In this document: positions 52,645 through 63,500 of the stretch, piece by piece
How the letters are laid out: the number at the start of each line of letters is the position of its first letter
Position numbering within the stretch: the first letter of the stretch is position 1
Assembly (NCBI RefSeq): GCF_014649915.1
Contig: NZ_BMTY01000005.1
Coordinates: 203,504 to 267,503, forward strand
Length of the DNA: 64,000 bases
Source: Streptomyces toxytricini
GTDB lineage: Bacteria; Actinomycetota; Actinomycetes; Streptomycetales; Streptomycetaceae
Direction of reading: 5' to 3'
Position numbers and translations under genes: made by a program
Notes under the pieces: model-generated
Told to the model about the DNA's origin: nothing
The model's database searches: none
What the model saw: only the letters and a program-made list of their open reading frames with translations

Positions 52645-55600
52645 TCAGGCCTCGGTGGAACGGACCTCGATGGCCACGTCGGTGAGTTCGTAGATGCGCA
52701 GTCCCGGCTTCGACAGCTCGGCGTCGGCGACGATCAGCAGGCGGCCCTCCTCGCGGCGCACCTCCTTGATGTGCACGTCGAAGGAGAGCTCCTTGTCGTG
52801 GCGCAGGATCTGGCCGCGGTACTTCCAGGACATCTCCACCCCGGTGGCCATCGCGAAGCGCGGCCGCTCGAAGCCCTCGGCGAGGTTCTCCTCGATCACG
52901 TACAGGCGCATCGCCTGGAGGATCGCCTCGACGCCGAGCGAGCCGGGCATCACGGGGTCGCGGTGGAAGTGGCAGTCGAAGTACCACTCGTCGGGGCGGA
53001 TCGCCCGGTGGCCGTGCAGGTAGCCGCGGCCGTGCCGGCCGCCGCCCTCCACCAGGTCCACCCGGTCGACGAGCGCGTACCGGCCGCCGGGCAGGTGCAG
53101 GTGGCCGCCGGACGGGTCGGTGAAGGCGGGCGCCCCCTCGGGGAGCTCGATGCGGCGTACCTTCGCCGGGTCGACCTCGTTCGTCTCGATCCAGGGGGCG
53201 ACGTACTTGCCGTTGTCCAGGCCCACCTGGTTGGCCAGGGCCGCGTCGCTGAAGTACCCGAACAGGGACTCGCCCGTGTAGAAGACCTCGCCGTCGGCCG
53301 ACAGCTCGTAGGAGAAGTTCTGCAGGACGGCGCCGGTGACGGCGCTGGTCATCAGGAGCTTGGAGTGGTGCCGGATGGTCTTGCCCCGCAGGTCGACGTC
53401 CTTGACCAGGGTGGCGCGGCCGTCCAGGTTGCGGATGGCGTACTGCTCGTCGGTGTTCTTCAGGGTGGCGCCGAGGTAGTAGCCGAGGAAGATCGCCGCC
53501 TGGAGGGAGCTCTCCATGTAGACGGCGTTCGGCATGTGCGGGTACGCGTTCTCCTCGTAGTACCAGGCGTCCGCCGGGGAGTCGTACTCGGTCACCATCT
53601 CCGAGCCGGGGCCCAGGTCGCCGCGGGTGCCCTTGAGGGACATGACGCGGTCGACGAACTGGAACGCGCCGTTGGGGATGTACGGGGCCCGGCTGGTGCG
53701 GTAGACCTCGAACTCGGGGCCCATCGCGATGTCCAGGTCGCCCTTCGCGGCGTGCGCCAGGTGCATCTCGTTGATCATGGCGGGCTCGCCGCTGCGGTTG
53801 CGGCGGCCCAGGAACTGCGGGATGCCGCCGGCCTCCGGGCGGTAGGGGGTGCCCGGCTTCTCGCGGACCTGGAGGCCGAGGTTCTTCATCCGGATGACCG
53901 GCAGGTCCCCTATGTAGATCAGCACGTCCGCGATGACGGTGGCGCGCGGCAGGAGCGTCAGCTCCATGACCTCGACCTCGTAGCGGATCTGCGTGTGCTT
54001 CTGCGTGATCTGCCCGCGGACCTGCACCTCGATCGGGGTGTCCGTGACGCACTGGAACGCGGCGTCCGGGAGGGTCAGGTGCATGCCCTGGTGCAGCAGG
54101 TAGATCTGCAGGAGCTGGACGGCGCCCTCGGCGACGAGGGAGCCGGCGAGCACCGGGTCGTCCGGGAAGTGGCACTCGAAGTACCAGGCGTCCGGCTGCA
54201 GGTTCTTCACGGCGCTGAGGGTGCCGAGGCCGCGGGGGCCGCCCTTGCGGTCGATGGTGACCTCGTCGACCATGCGGAGCTTCTCGACCGGCAGGCGCAG
54301 CGCAGGGTTGATGCCCGGGTCCTGGGCGTGGTCGGGGCCGAACACGTCGCCGGGGCGGCCCTGGGCGAGCAGCTCCAGGTCGCCGGCGGTCAGGTGGTTC
54401 TTGTCGGTGTAGGCGAGCGGCTTGAAGTACCCCTTCGGCAGGGCGGCCCGCTCGGCCTTCTCCTTGTCGGTCATCACCACGCCGATCGGGGTCTCCAGCT
54501 CGGCGGCGCTGAAGAAGCCGGCGCAGGCGTCGTGCAGCTCCAGGATGAGCTCGCCGTCGGCGTAGCACTTGTAGCTGAAGAAGAACAGCGTGGTGTCGCC
54601 GTTGTGCACGAAGCGGTCGATGGAGATGTCGTACTTGAGGGTCTGGCCGACGCGCGGCAGGTTCCCGCGGAAGACCAGCGTGCTGTCGAGGAGGCGGTAG
54701 ACCCGCTCGCCCTTGTTGCGGAAGTCGATGCCGAGGTAGCTGACCAGCAGCAGGTCGCACTGGCCGGCCTCGACGGTGACGGCCGGGGGCACGCCCCCGT
54801 CGACGGCGTACCAGGCGTCCTCGGGGACGTCGTACTCCGTGGTGATCTTCGCCGGCTTGAACTCGTGCGTGGTGCCGGACAGGGCGGTGACCCGGCTGAC
54901 GAAGTGGTACGGCTCGGCGGGCAGCCGGACGCGCTGGGCGTAGCCGTCGATGACGCCGAACTCCGGGCCGAACACCTTGGCGACGCTGCCGACGGCGAAC
55001 TCCATCAGGTCCGCCTCGTCCCAGATCACCCCGTCGGGCTTCGGGGAGGGGGCGGCCGGCGGCAGGACGGCGCTCGCCTCGACGACGCGCGGCGGGGCGG
55101 GCGGCTGCGGCAGGGCGGCCGGCGCCGGCGGCGCGGCGGGCAGCGCCGCCTGGACCGGCGCGGCGGGTACGGCGGGGGCGGCGGGCGCGGCGCTCACCGG
55201 GGGGACGCCCCCGGCGGTGGCCGGACCGCCCTCCAGCAGGGATTCCGCGCGGCTGAGCGCGGACTCCTGCAGGATGCGCTGGGTCTCCATCACCACCGCG
55301 TGGGTGGAGACCATCTGGCGGCGGATGTCGCGCACCAGGTCGGCGGCGGCCGCGGCCGCGTCGCCGGAGGCGGCGGGGGCCGGGGCGGCCTGGGCGGACC
55401 GGGACGGCGTACGGCGGGCGGCGGCCCGGGCGGGCGCCGTCGCCGGCAGCGGGGAGCCCTGCCCGGCCGGGGCGCCCGGGGCCGCGGGCGCGGCGGGGGC
55501 GGCCGGCTCGGCGGCGGCGGGCTGCACGGCCGCGGGCACCGGGGGCGCCCACGGGAGGAAGGAGATCGGCTCGCCGTCGAAGGCGATGACCTCCGGATCG

Positions 55601-58600
55601 GCCAGGGTCGGGTCGGCAGGCATGAGGCGTGGGTCCTCCGGCGGTACGGACGGGACGGGTGCGGGTGTTGCCGCGGCCGACGCCGCGGCCGGAGCGGGGG
55701 CGCCCGGGCGGGCGGGTCTTCCGGCGGCCGGGGCGGCCGTGCCGGTGGAAAGCGGCCCGGCGGGCGCGGAGCCGGAGCCGGCCGGGCCGGCGCCTGCGGC
55801 GCCAGGTCGACCGGCGCTCCCGGTGGCCGGACCGGCGGAACCACCGCCGGCGGCCGCAGCGGAGGCAGACGGCGCGGAGTCCGCGGCCGACTCCCCGGCG
55901 GGGCCGTCGGCGGGAGGCGGGACGGCACGTCCACCGCCGGGCGAGCCGGACGGACCGGACCCGGGCGCCGCGGCGGTGCGTCCGGCGCCGGCCTGGGCGG
56001 ACCCGCGCGCCGCGGTTCCCGGCCCGGTCGGACCGGTGCCCGCGGAGCCCGGTCGGCCGGGGTTGCCGGCGGCCGTGGCGGCGCGCGTGCCGTCGGGCAG
56101 GGGCGCCGTGGATGCGGCGAGGGGGCCGGCGGCGCCGGCCGCGGTGACGCCCGCGGCGACGCGGGAGGGGACCGGGGTGCCGCCGCCCACCCGGAAGCGG
56201 GAGTTGCGGGCCGCCAGCACCGGTGCGGGTTCGGCGGCGGGCGCCAGCAGCGGTTCCAGGTCGACGGCGAGGCCGTGCCCCACCAGCCGGGCGACCAGCT
56301 GCGCCACCGACCGTGCGGCCGGCACGCCGCGCCGGTCCACCGGCACGGCGACGTGCGCCGCCCCGCCCAGGGTGTCCTTGACCCACCGAGAGCAGGTCGA
56401 GCTCGGCCCGACCTCCAGGAAGTAGCGGAAGCCCCGGTCGTAGGCCCCCTGCACCAGCCGCGGGAAGTCGATCGTGGACCGCAGCGTGTGCGCGATCCGG
56501 CGGCTGACCTCCGTGCGGTCCAGGTCCCGGATCGCCTCGTAGTCGTACGCGCTGAACAGCTCCAGGCCGCCCGTCGAGCCGGTCGGGTAGTCGTTCAGGC
56601 CGGCCAGCCCGTCCAGTTCGGCGTCCACCGCCGGGCAGTGCATCACCGCGTTGACGGGCGACCGGGCCGCAGGGCAGCCCAGTTCCGCGATCAGCGCCCG
56701 GCACTGCGCCGGATCGCCCGCGACCACCAGCTCCTTCGGGGTGTTGACGTGCGTCAGGTACACCCGGTCGTAGCCGCGGGCCAGCGCCGCCCGGACGGTG
56801 TCCGCGTCGGTCAGCAGCACGTGGCTCGCCCACACGTCCGCGTCGGGGGTGCCCTCGGGCAGGCCCCACAGCTCGCGCACGGTGCGCCGCGGCCCGCACA
56901 GCCGGTCGTGGAAGAGCGGCGTGTTGCTGATCAGGTCGTCGCGGCGGCCCTCCGGCAGCCAGCACTCCGTCGCGAACAGCATGCTCGACTCGCCGAGGCT
57001 GTAGCCGAAGCCGCCGTGCGCGGTGATCCCGAGGACACCGCGGACCAGGTCCGTGTACAGCATCGCGAAGCTCGTGCCGGTCGCCAGCATGAAGGGGATG
57101 TCCTCACCGAGCGAGGCCTCCAGCTCCATCAGCTCCCGCCGCCCGGGCGCCGCCTGCGTCCGCGGGTACAGGGCCGCGGCCCGCATCAGCCGGGCCGGCT
57201 CGTCCGCCTGCCCCTCGAACCGGTCCAGCAGTCCCGGGAACGCCCGGAAGAAGTCCTGGCCCAGGCCCGGGTAGGAGTTGAACGCCCCCGGATAGACCAG
57301 CGCGACCCGGCCGTCGGGGCCGATCGGCGCGGCCGTGGAGAAGCTCCCCGCCGGCGTCGCCCACTCCCCGCCCCCGGCGTGCACGCCCGGCAGGTCCCTT
57401 ACGGCGAGCTCCAGTTGGGCCAGGAGCTCCTCGCGGTCCCGCCCGACGAGCACCGCGCGCACCGGCTTCCCGGCGAGCGTTGCGGCGGCCGCGCGGGCGA
57501 GCTCGTACGGGTCGCGGCCCTCGGCCACCAGGTCCCGGTGCAGGGCGGCCAGCGTCAGCAGGTCGTCCGCCGAGTCCGCGGCGAGCGGCAGCAGCACCGG
57601 CCCGTCCGCGCGCCGCCAGTCCGCGGCGCTGACCGCGCCGCGCGTGGTGTCGGAGGACAGCACCATGTGGCCGTGGGCGCCGCTGCCGCCGAGGAAGCTG
57701 ACCGCCGCGTACCGGCGGCTGTCCTTCCGCGTACGCAGCCACGGTTGGGAGGCGGTCGGCACGTACAGCCCGGACGCCGCGAAGTCCTCCGCGAGGTCGC
57801 CGGCCGGACGCTGCCAGCCGCGCGTGCCCGGCACGTAGCCGTGGTGCAGGCCCAGCACGGAGCGGATCAGCCCCGCCATGCCCGCCGCGCAGCCGGCGTC
57901 GCCGACCTGCGCCTTGGCGCTGCCCAGGGCGGCGCTCGCCGTGCCCGCCGGGTACACCGCGGCCAGCGCCGCGATCTCCGCCCGGTCCTGGGCGGCGGTG
58001 CCGCCCGCGTGGGCCTCGATGCAGCCGATGTCGGCGGCCGTGACGCCCGCCTCCGCCAGGGCGGCCGAGGCCGCCGCCTCGAACGCGTCCGCGTCCGCCT
58101 CCGGCAGCACCCCGTCGACGGGGTCCGCGTACCGGATCGCGAGCGATTCGAGCCGCGCGTACACCCGCGCACCCGGACCCGCCCCGCCGGGGCGGGTGAC
58201 GACGACCGCGCCGGCGCCCTCGCCGATGCGGAGGCCCCGCCCGCCCTCGCCGAAGGTCAGGCCGGCCTCGGCCACCGCCTCCGGCGTCAGCAGCATGTTC
58301 TCCGCCGAGCCCGCCAGGTCGACCGCACCGACCAGGACGGCCTCGATGCTCGGGTCGAGCAGCAGCAGCCGCGCCACCTCCAGCGCCTCGGCGGTGCCGG
58401 AGCCGTCCGCGGAGACCGTGAACGACGGGCCCGTCAGGTTCCACAGCGAGGAGATGCGGCTCGCCATGACGTTGCCGATGTAGCTGAGGACCTCGTTCGC
58501 GACGATCGGGTCGACGACCGCGTCCCGGCCGACCGCCGTCAGCGCGGACAGCACCTCCTCGTCGACGGGCACCCCGGCCCGCTCGAACTCGGCGCGCAGG

Positions 58601-60435
58601 AACTGCCCGAGCCGGTAGCGGGTCAGCCGCAGGTGGGTGGCCGGCTCCATCTCCATCGCCACGACCACCGCGATCCGGCGCGGCTCGGGCGCGGTCCGCC
58701 CGGCCGGCACCGCCCGGCTGTAGCCGGCGTCCAGCAGCGCCTCGTCGGCGACCTTCGTCGCCAGCGCGTGCTGGAGGTTGTACGTGCGCAGGTCCGACGG
58801 CGGGATCTTCTGGTCGATCGGGTCGATGCCGACGCCGTCGACGAACGCGCCGTGCGGGAGGGCGTCCGGCGACACCCCGGCCGCGGTCTCCAGGGAGCCG
58901 CCGCGGGTGCCGTCCAGGCCGCGCCAGCGCCGCTCGGGCAGCGGGACGAGCGCGTCCTCGCCGCCGTACACGGCCCGCTCGAAGGAGCCGACGCCGTCCA
59001 GCGCGCCGAAGTGCGCGCCGAGGCCCACCACGTCGAGGGCGGGCAGCGCCGCCGCCGGCTCCTCCGCGGGGGCCTCGCCGCCGGTGTGCTGCGAGAGCAC
59101 CACGTGGGCGTTCGTCCCGCCGAAGCCGAACGCGGACACCGCGCCGCGGCGCGGGCCCGGACCGGACGGCCAGTCGCGGCCGGCGCGCACCAGGTTCGCG
59201 GAGCCGACCCGGCCGTCCTTGGACGACACCGGCTGCTCCACGCCGATCGTCGGCGGGATGTGCCCGTTGCCCATCGCCAGGACGACCTTCAGCATGCTGC
59301 TGAGGCCGGCGACGGTCAGCAGGTGCCCGATGTTGCCCTTGACCGAGCCGATCAGCGGGGTCCGGCCGGCCTCGCCGAAGAACTCGGCGACCGAGCCCGC
59401 CTCGGTGGCGTCGCCGATCGGCGTCCCCGTGGCGTGGCACTCCAGGTAGTCGATCGCCGCCGGGTCCACGCCCGCCTGGGCGTACGCCAGTTCGTACGAC
59501 TGGAGCTGGCCGCCGGACTGGGGGACGAGGAGGTGGCGGCCCGCACCGTCGTTGGTCAGGCCGATCCCGTCGACCACCGCGTGGATGGTGTCGCCGTCGC
59601 GCAGCGCGTCCGCGAGCCGCTTCACGGCGACCATGCCGGCGCCCTGGCCGGTCAGGATGCCGCCCGAGCGGTCGTCGAACGGCTGGCTGAACCCGTCCCG
59701 CGGATACGCCTGCAGGTCGGAGAACGACAGGTGGATGAGGGTGGGGTCGGGGGCGCACACGCCGCCCGCGAGCACCAGGTCGGCCTGTCCGGCCGCCAGG
59801 TGGTCGCAGGCCAGCTTGAGCGCGTACAGGGCGGAGGAGCAGGCCGCGTCGAGGGCGTAGCGGGGACCGCCCAGACCGAGCGCGGCCGCCGCCACCCCGA
59901 CGGGGGAGCCGCTGACCCGCAGGTCCTGCGGTTTCAGGGACGCAGCGTCGATCTGCAGGGCCTTGTCGACGAGCGCGCCGAGCGCCGGGTGGCCGGCGTC
60001 GCGCAGGCCCTGGAGGACGGCCTCCTGCACGAGCGGCACGCTGACCTCGGCCGAGGCGAGGGTCGGGAAGGAGTAGTTGCCCAGGATCAGACCGGTGCGG
60101 GCGAGGACCTCCGGCCGGTCGGCGTGGCCGCTGTCGCGCAGCGCCTCCCGCGCCACGTGCAGCGACCAGTGGAAGATCCGGTCGAGGCCGGCGAGCTGCC
60201 CGGCGTCGAGGCGGTAGCCGGTCGGGTCGAAGGCGAAGTCGGTGATGAAGCCGCCCCGGCGGCAGTAGATCTCGTGCTGGGGGTCGGTGTCCCGGGGGTC
60301 GAGGGCGGGGCCGAAGACCTCCTCCCCGCCCTCCCTGCGGCTGTCCGTGCCGGAGCTGAGGTTCTGCCAGAACTCGGCAGGCGTCCCCGCTCCGGGGAAC
60401 AGGCAGGAGAGGCCGACGATCGCGTACTTGCTCAT
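52645..60435 (-). CDS. pfaC: PfaC-like PUFA synthase subunit (KS-CLF-AT-DH-DH)
   Basis: A 2596-residue iterative synthase. Domains in order: active KS (about 1-450, DAACSSAL with Cys199, ECHATGT, KGNIGH); CLF (about 480-930, Cys replaced in VSADGSGTAEAL); AT (about 1010-1390, GYSLGES with Ser1146); a ~400-residue Ala/Pro/Gly linker (about 1390-1795); then two double-hotdog FabA-like DH units. In each DH unit the first hotdog lacks the His and the second has it: HFPDDPVLAGSL (His2089) and HFHRDPVMPGSL (His2489). The KS-CLF-AT-DH-DH order resembles myxobacterial-type Pfa3 rather than marine PfaC, which lacks the AT. ATG 60435 (MSKYAIVGLSCLFPG) is the family start. Confidence 0.93.
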   Translation of the reverse strand: MSKYAIVGLSCLFPGAGTPAEFWQNLSSGTDSRREGGEEVFGPALDPRDTDPQHEIYCRRGGFITDFAFDPTGYRLDAGQLAGLDRIFHWSLHVAREALRDSGHADRPEVLARTGLILGNYSFPTLASAEVSVPLVQEAVLQGLRDAGHPALGALVDKALQIDAASLKPQDLRVSGSPVGVAAAALGLGGPRYALDAACSSALYALKLACDHLAAGQADLVLAGGVCAPDPTLIHLSFSDLQAYPRDGFSQPFDDRSGGILTGQGAGMVAVKRLADALRDGDTIHAVVDGIGLTNDGAGRHLLVPQSGGQLQSYELAYAQAGVDPAAIDYLECHATGTPIGDATEAGSVAEFFGEAGRTPLIGSVKGNIGHLLTVAGLSSMLKVVLAMGNGHIPPTIGVEQPVSSKDGRVGSANLVRAGRDWPSGPGPRRGAVSAFGFGGTNAHVVLSQHTGGEAPAEEPAAALPALDVVGLGAHFGALDGVGSFERAVYGGEDALVPLPERRWRGLDGTRGGSLETAAGVSPDALPHGAFVDGVGIDPIDQKIPPSDLRTYNLQHALATKVADEALLDAGYSRAVPAGRTAPEPRRIAVVVAMEMEPATHLRLTRYRLGQFLRAEFERAGVPVDEEVLSALTAVGRDAVVDPIVANEVLSYIGNVMASRISSLWNLTGPSFTVSADGSGTAEALEVARLLLLDPSIEAVLVGAVDLAGSAENMLLTPEAVAEAGLTFGEGGRGLRIGEGAGAVVVTRPGGAGPGARVYARLESLAIRYADPVDGVLPEADADAFEAAASAALAEAGVTAADIGCIEAHAGGTAAQDRAEIAALAAVYPAGTASAALGSAKAQVGDAGCAAGMAGLIRSVLGLHHGYVPGTRGWQRPAGDLAEDFAASGLYVPTASQPWLRTRKDSRRYAAVSFLGGSGAHGHMVLSSDTTRGAVSAADWRRADGPVLLPLAADSADDLLTLAALHRDLVAEGRDPYELARAAAATLAGKPVRAVLVGRDREELLAQLELAVRDLPGVHAGGGEWATPAGSFSTAAPIGPDGRVALVYPGAFNSYPGLGQDFFRAFPGLLDRFEGQADEPARLMRAAALYPRTQAAPGRRELMELEASLGEDIPFMLATGTSFAMLYTDLVRGVLGITAHGGFGYSLGESSMLFATECWLPEGRRDDLISNTPLFHDRLCGPRRTVRELWGLPEGTPDADVWASHVLLTDADTVRAALARGYDRVYLTHVNTPKELVVAGDPAQCRALIAELGCPAARSPVNAVMHCPAVDAELDGLAGLNDYPTGSTGGLELFSAYDYEAIRDLDRTEVSRRIAHTLRSTIDFPRLVQGAYDRGFRYFLEVGPSSTCSRWVKDTLGGAAHVAVPVDRRGVPAARSVAQLVARLVGHGLAVDLEPLLAPAAEPAPVLAARNSRFRVGGGTPVPSRVAAGVTAAGAAGPLAASTAPLPDGTRAATAAGNPGRPGSAGTGPTGPGTAARGSAQAGAGRTAAAPGSGPSGSPGGGRAVPPPADGPAGESAADSAPSASAAAAGGGSAGPATGSAGRPGAAGAGPAGSGSAPAGPLSTGTAAPAAGRPARPGAPAPAAASAAATPAPVPSVPPEDPRLMPADPTLADPEVIAFDGEPISFLPWAPPVPAAVQPAAAEPAAPAAPAAPGAPAGQGSPLPATAPARAAARRTPSRSAQAAPAPAASGDAAAAAADLVRDIRRQMVSTHAVVMETQRILQESALSRAESLLEGGPATAGGVPPVSAAPAAPAVPAAPVQAALPAAPPAPAALPQPPAPPRVVEASAVLPPAAPSPKPDGVIWDEADLMEFAVGSVAKVFGPEFGVIDGYAQRVRLPAEPYHFVSRVTALSGTTHEFKPAKITTEYDVPEDAWYAVDGGVPPAVTVEAGQCDLLLVSYLGIDFRNKGERVYRLLDSTLVFRGNLPRVGQTLKYDISIDRFVHNGDTTLFFFSYKCYADGELILELHDACAGFFSAAELETPIGVVMTDKEKAERAALPKGYFKPLAYTDKNHLTAGDLELLAQGRPGDVFGPDHAQDPGINPALRLPVEKLRMVDEVTIDRKGGPRGLGTLSAVKNLQPDAWYFECHFPDDPVLAGSLVAEGAVQLLQIYLLHQGMHLTLPDAAFQCVTDTPIEVQVRGQITQKHTQIRYEVEVMELTLLPRATVIADVLIYIGDLPVIRMKNLGLQVREKPGTPYRPEAGGIPQFLGRRNRSGEPAMINEMHLAHAAKGDLDIAMGPEFEVYRTSRAPYIPNGAFQFVDRVMSLKGTRGDLGPGSEMVTEYDSPADAWYYEENAYPHMPNAVYMESSLQAAIFLGYYLGATLKNTDEQYAIRNLDGRATLVKDVDLRGKTIRHHSKLLMTSAVTGAVLQNFSYELSADGEVFYTGESLFGYFSDAALANQVGLDNGKYVAPWIETNEVDPAKVRRIELPEGAPAFTDPSGGHLHLPGGRYALVDRVDLVEGGGRHGRGYLHGHRAIRPDEWYFDCHFHRDPVMPGSLGVEAILQAMRLYVIEENLAEGFERPRFAMATGVEMSWKYRGQILRHDKELSFDVHIKEVRREEGRLLIVADAELSKPGLRIYELTDVAIEVRSTEA

Positions 60436-60538
60436 GAGAGCTGTGGGGTCCCTTCTGAGGGGCGGCCGGCCCGGACGGGCGCACGGTGCGGGTACCGTCC
60501 GGGCCGACACGACCGCTTGCGTCGGATACGGAGCGGAA

Positions 60539-63500
60539 TCAGCCGCTGGTGCCGTTCCGGGTGGCGAACTTCGCCGCCAGCTGCGGGGCGGAGACCACCG
60601 ACACGTTGTCGAAGCGGGTCAGGACGCGTCCGTCGGGCGCGCAGGCCGTGATGGTGAGCGAGGAGCTGGTGCCGTTGCTCGCCGCGGTCGGCTCCACCAC
60701 GATCAGGAACGGCTCGCCGTCCGGCAGCGGGTGGTGCAGGTCGGCGCGGCCCACCGAGAGCGGCAGCCCCGACGTCCCGCGGAAGAGCTTCACCCACACC
60801 AGGCCCGCCTGGAGCAGCAGGTCGGCCGTGCCGGGCGCGTACCGGGCGCCGCCGTAGGCGCCGCCGTCGGGCCGGTGCTCGGCCAGCGAGGCCTCCAGCA
60901 CCAGCCGGGACTCCGCCTCGGCGAGGATCCGGCGCACCCCGCGCAGGGACGGGCCGTGGAAGAGCGTGCCGTCGGCGTACAGGAACCCGGCGTCCCGGCC
61001 GGTGCCCGCCGCCGGCAGCCCGGCCACCGCCGGCGCGTCGGCCGCGGCGCCCGTCTCGACCACCGCGCCGTAGTGCGGCCGCGGGCCGCCGTCGGCGCCG
61101 GTCGAGCGGATCGCCGCGCCCAGCGTGTCACCGGACGGAGTGAGGGTCAGCGAGATCCGGGCCGGCTCGGTGCCGTCGAAGACGATGCCCTTCTGGACGG
61201 TGAAGTCCCGGACCCGGCGCACCTCCTCGCCCGTCGTCCGCTCCGCCGCGCCGATCGCCCAGCCGAGGGCGACCGCCGCCGGCAGGACCGCCGCGTCACC
61301 GATCACGTGGTCCCCGATGATCGGGTCCCCGGCCAGCGCCTCCAGCGACCGCTCCACCGTCACCGGCGCGCCGCTCGCGGGCCGCTCCGGCTCGGACAGC
61401 GGCGTCGTCGGCCCGAGGACGGTGACGACGTCGTCCGCACGGCCCGCCGAGAACTGCTCGGCGAACATCTTCGCCCCGGTCTCCACGGGGATCAGGACGA
61501 TGCCCCGCTCCTCGAAGATCGCCTTGACCTGCGGGGAGACCATGCCGCTCTCCCAGGCGCCCCAGTTCAGGGAGGTGATGTGGGCCTGCGGGTTGCGCTG
61601 CTTGAACGACGACGCCCAGGCGTTCAGGACCTCGTTGGCCATCGCGTAGTCCGACTGGCCCTGGTTGCCGAAGAACCCGGCCACCGAGGAGAACAGCACC
61701 GCGTGGCGCAGCGCCCCCGCGGGCAGGGCCGCGGCCACCGAGCGCAGCCCGGCCAGCTTCGGTGCGAAGACCCGCTCGATCTCGGAGGCCTTCTTGTTCG
61801 CGATGAGCTGGTCGGCCAGGACGCCCGCACCGTGGACCAGGCCCGTGACGCGCTCCCGGTACGGGGCCAGCGCGGCGGCCGTCGCGGCCGCGTCGGTGAT
61901 GTCCGCCGCGAGGTACTCGACCTCGCTGCCCGCGGCCCGCACCTCCTCCAGCGTCGCCCGGATCTCGCGGGCGCCCACGACCGCACCGCTGAGCTGCTCC
62001 ACCCGCTTCGGGGTCGGCTTCTCACCGGTCGCCTTCAGGTGCGCGGCCGCCGCGCCCTTCAGCGCGGACTCCGCCACGCCGCGCGCCCACTCCGGCTCGT
62101 CGGCCAGCGGGGTGCGGCCCAGCAGGAGCAGTCCCGGCCGGTACTGCCGGGCCAGTTCGACGACGCAGGCGGCGGTGATGCCGCGGCCGCCGCCGGTGAC
62201 CACCAGCAGGTCGTCCGGGCCGAGCTGCGGGACGTCGGTGCCGGCGGCCCGCAGGGGCTGCTCGGCGAGGGTGAGGCCGACGCGGCGGGTGCCGTCGTGG
62301 CCGACCTGCACGGTGTCGGCGACGGCGTCGGACGCCTCGTCCACGACGAGAGCGGCGGCCGCCTGCGCGTCGAGCGCCGGCGCCAGGTCCACGGCCCTGC
62401 AGAACACCGCCGGGGCCTCCACGGCGAGGGTCTTCACCAGGCCGGCGACACCGCCCGCAGGGACCTTCTCCTCGGCCACCCCGCCGAGGCCGAAGCGGCC
62501 GTCGAGCCGGGTGGCGGTGACGAACGCGGCCCGCCCGGAGGCGGCGGCGGTGCCGAGCGGCTCGACCGCGTGCTTGGCGACGAGGAGGGTGTGCGCCAGC
62601 CGGCGCACCCCGTCCGACCAGTCGCCCCCGTCGGCGGCGGTCACGTCGACGACGAGGCTGACCCGGTCGGCCAGGACCGGCTCGATCCGCTCGGCGAGCT
62701 CCGTGACGCCCCAGCCGGACAGGGCGTGGTCGCTCACGCCGGTGATCCGCTCGGCGACCCCGGGGAGCCGCAGCACGTGCACGCGGCGGCCGGAGCCGGT
62801 GAGCCGGGCGGCGACGGCCGCGGCCAGCTCGGAGCCGTCGTCGACGACGAGGGCGGCGCTGCCCTCCTCGTACGCGCCCACCAGCAGGTCCGGCGTGGGC
62901 AGGACCGTCAGCGCGGCCTGCGCCCGGCCGATGCCCGCCTTGGGCTGCGGGGCGCCGCCCGCGGCGGCGGGGGCGGACTGGGCGGCCTGGGCTCCGGTGG
63001 GGGCGGAGCCTCCGGCGATCAGCCGGACGATGTCGCGCAGGGTGCGGAGTTCGGCGAGCTGCTCGGGTCCTGCGGTGACGGTGGCGTCGGCGCGTTCCTG
63101 GAGGACGCCCATGATTTCGACGCGCTTGATGGAGTCGATGCCGAGGTCGGCTTCGATGTCCATGTCGAGGTCGAGCATGTCGGCCGGGTAGCCGGTCTTC
63201 TCCGAGACGACGGAGAGGAGCACGGCCTGGACGGCGCCTGCGTCGGGACCCGAGGCAGCCGGAGCGGCGGCCGGAGCGGCGGCCGGAGCGGTGGGGGCCG
63301 CGGAGCCGGCGATCAGCTGGACGATGTCGCGCAGGGTGCGGAGTTCGGCGAGCTGCTCCGGACCCGCCGTGACGGTGGCGTCGGCGCGCTCTTGCAGGAC
63401 GCCCATGATTTCGACGCGCTTGATGGAGTCGATGCCGAGGTCGGCTTCGATGTCCATGTCGAGGTCGAGCATGTCGGCCGGGTAGCCGGTCTTCTCCGAG

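Noticed and set aside
52555..60651. A 2698-residue open frame on the + strand opposite the PfaC-like gene
   Set aside because: It is a shadow caused by GC codon bias. It has no domain signature and the - strand protein explains the whole stretch.
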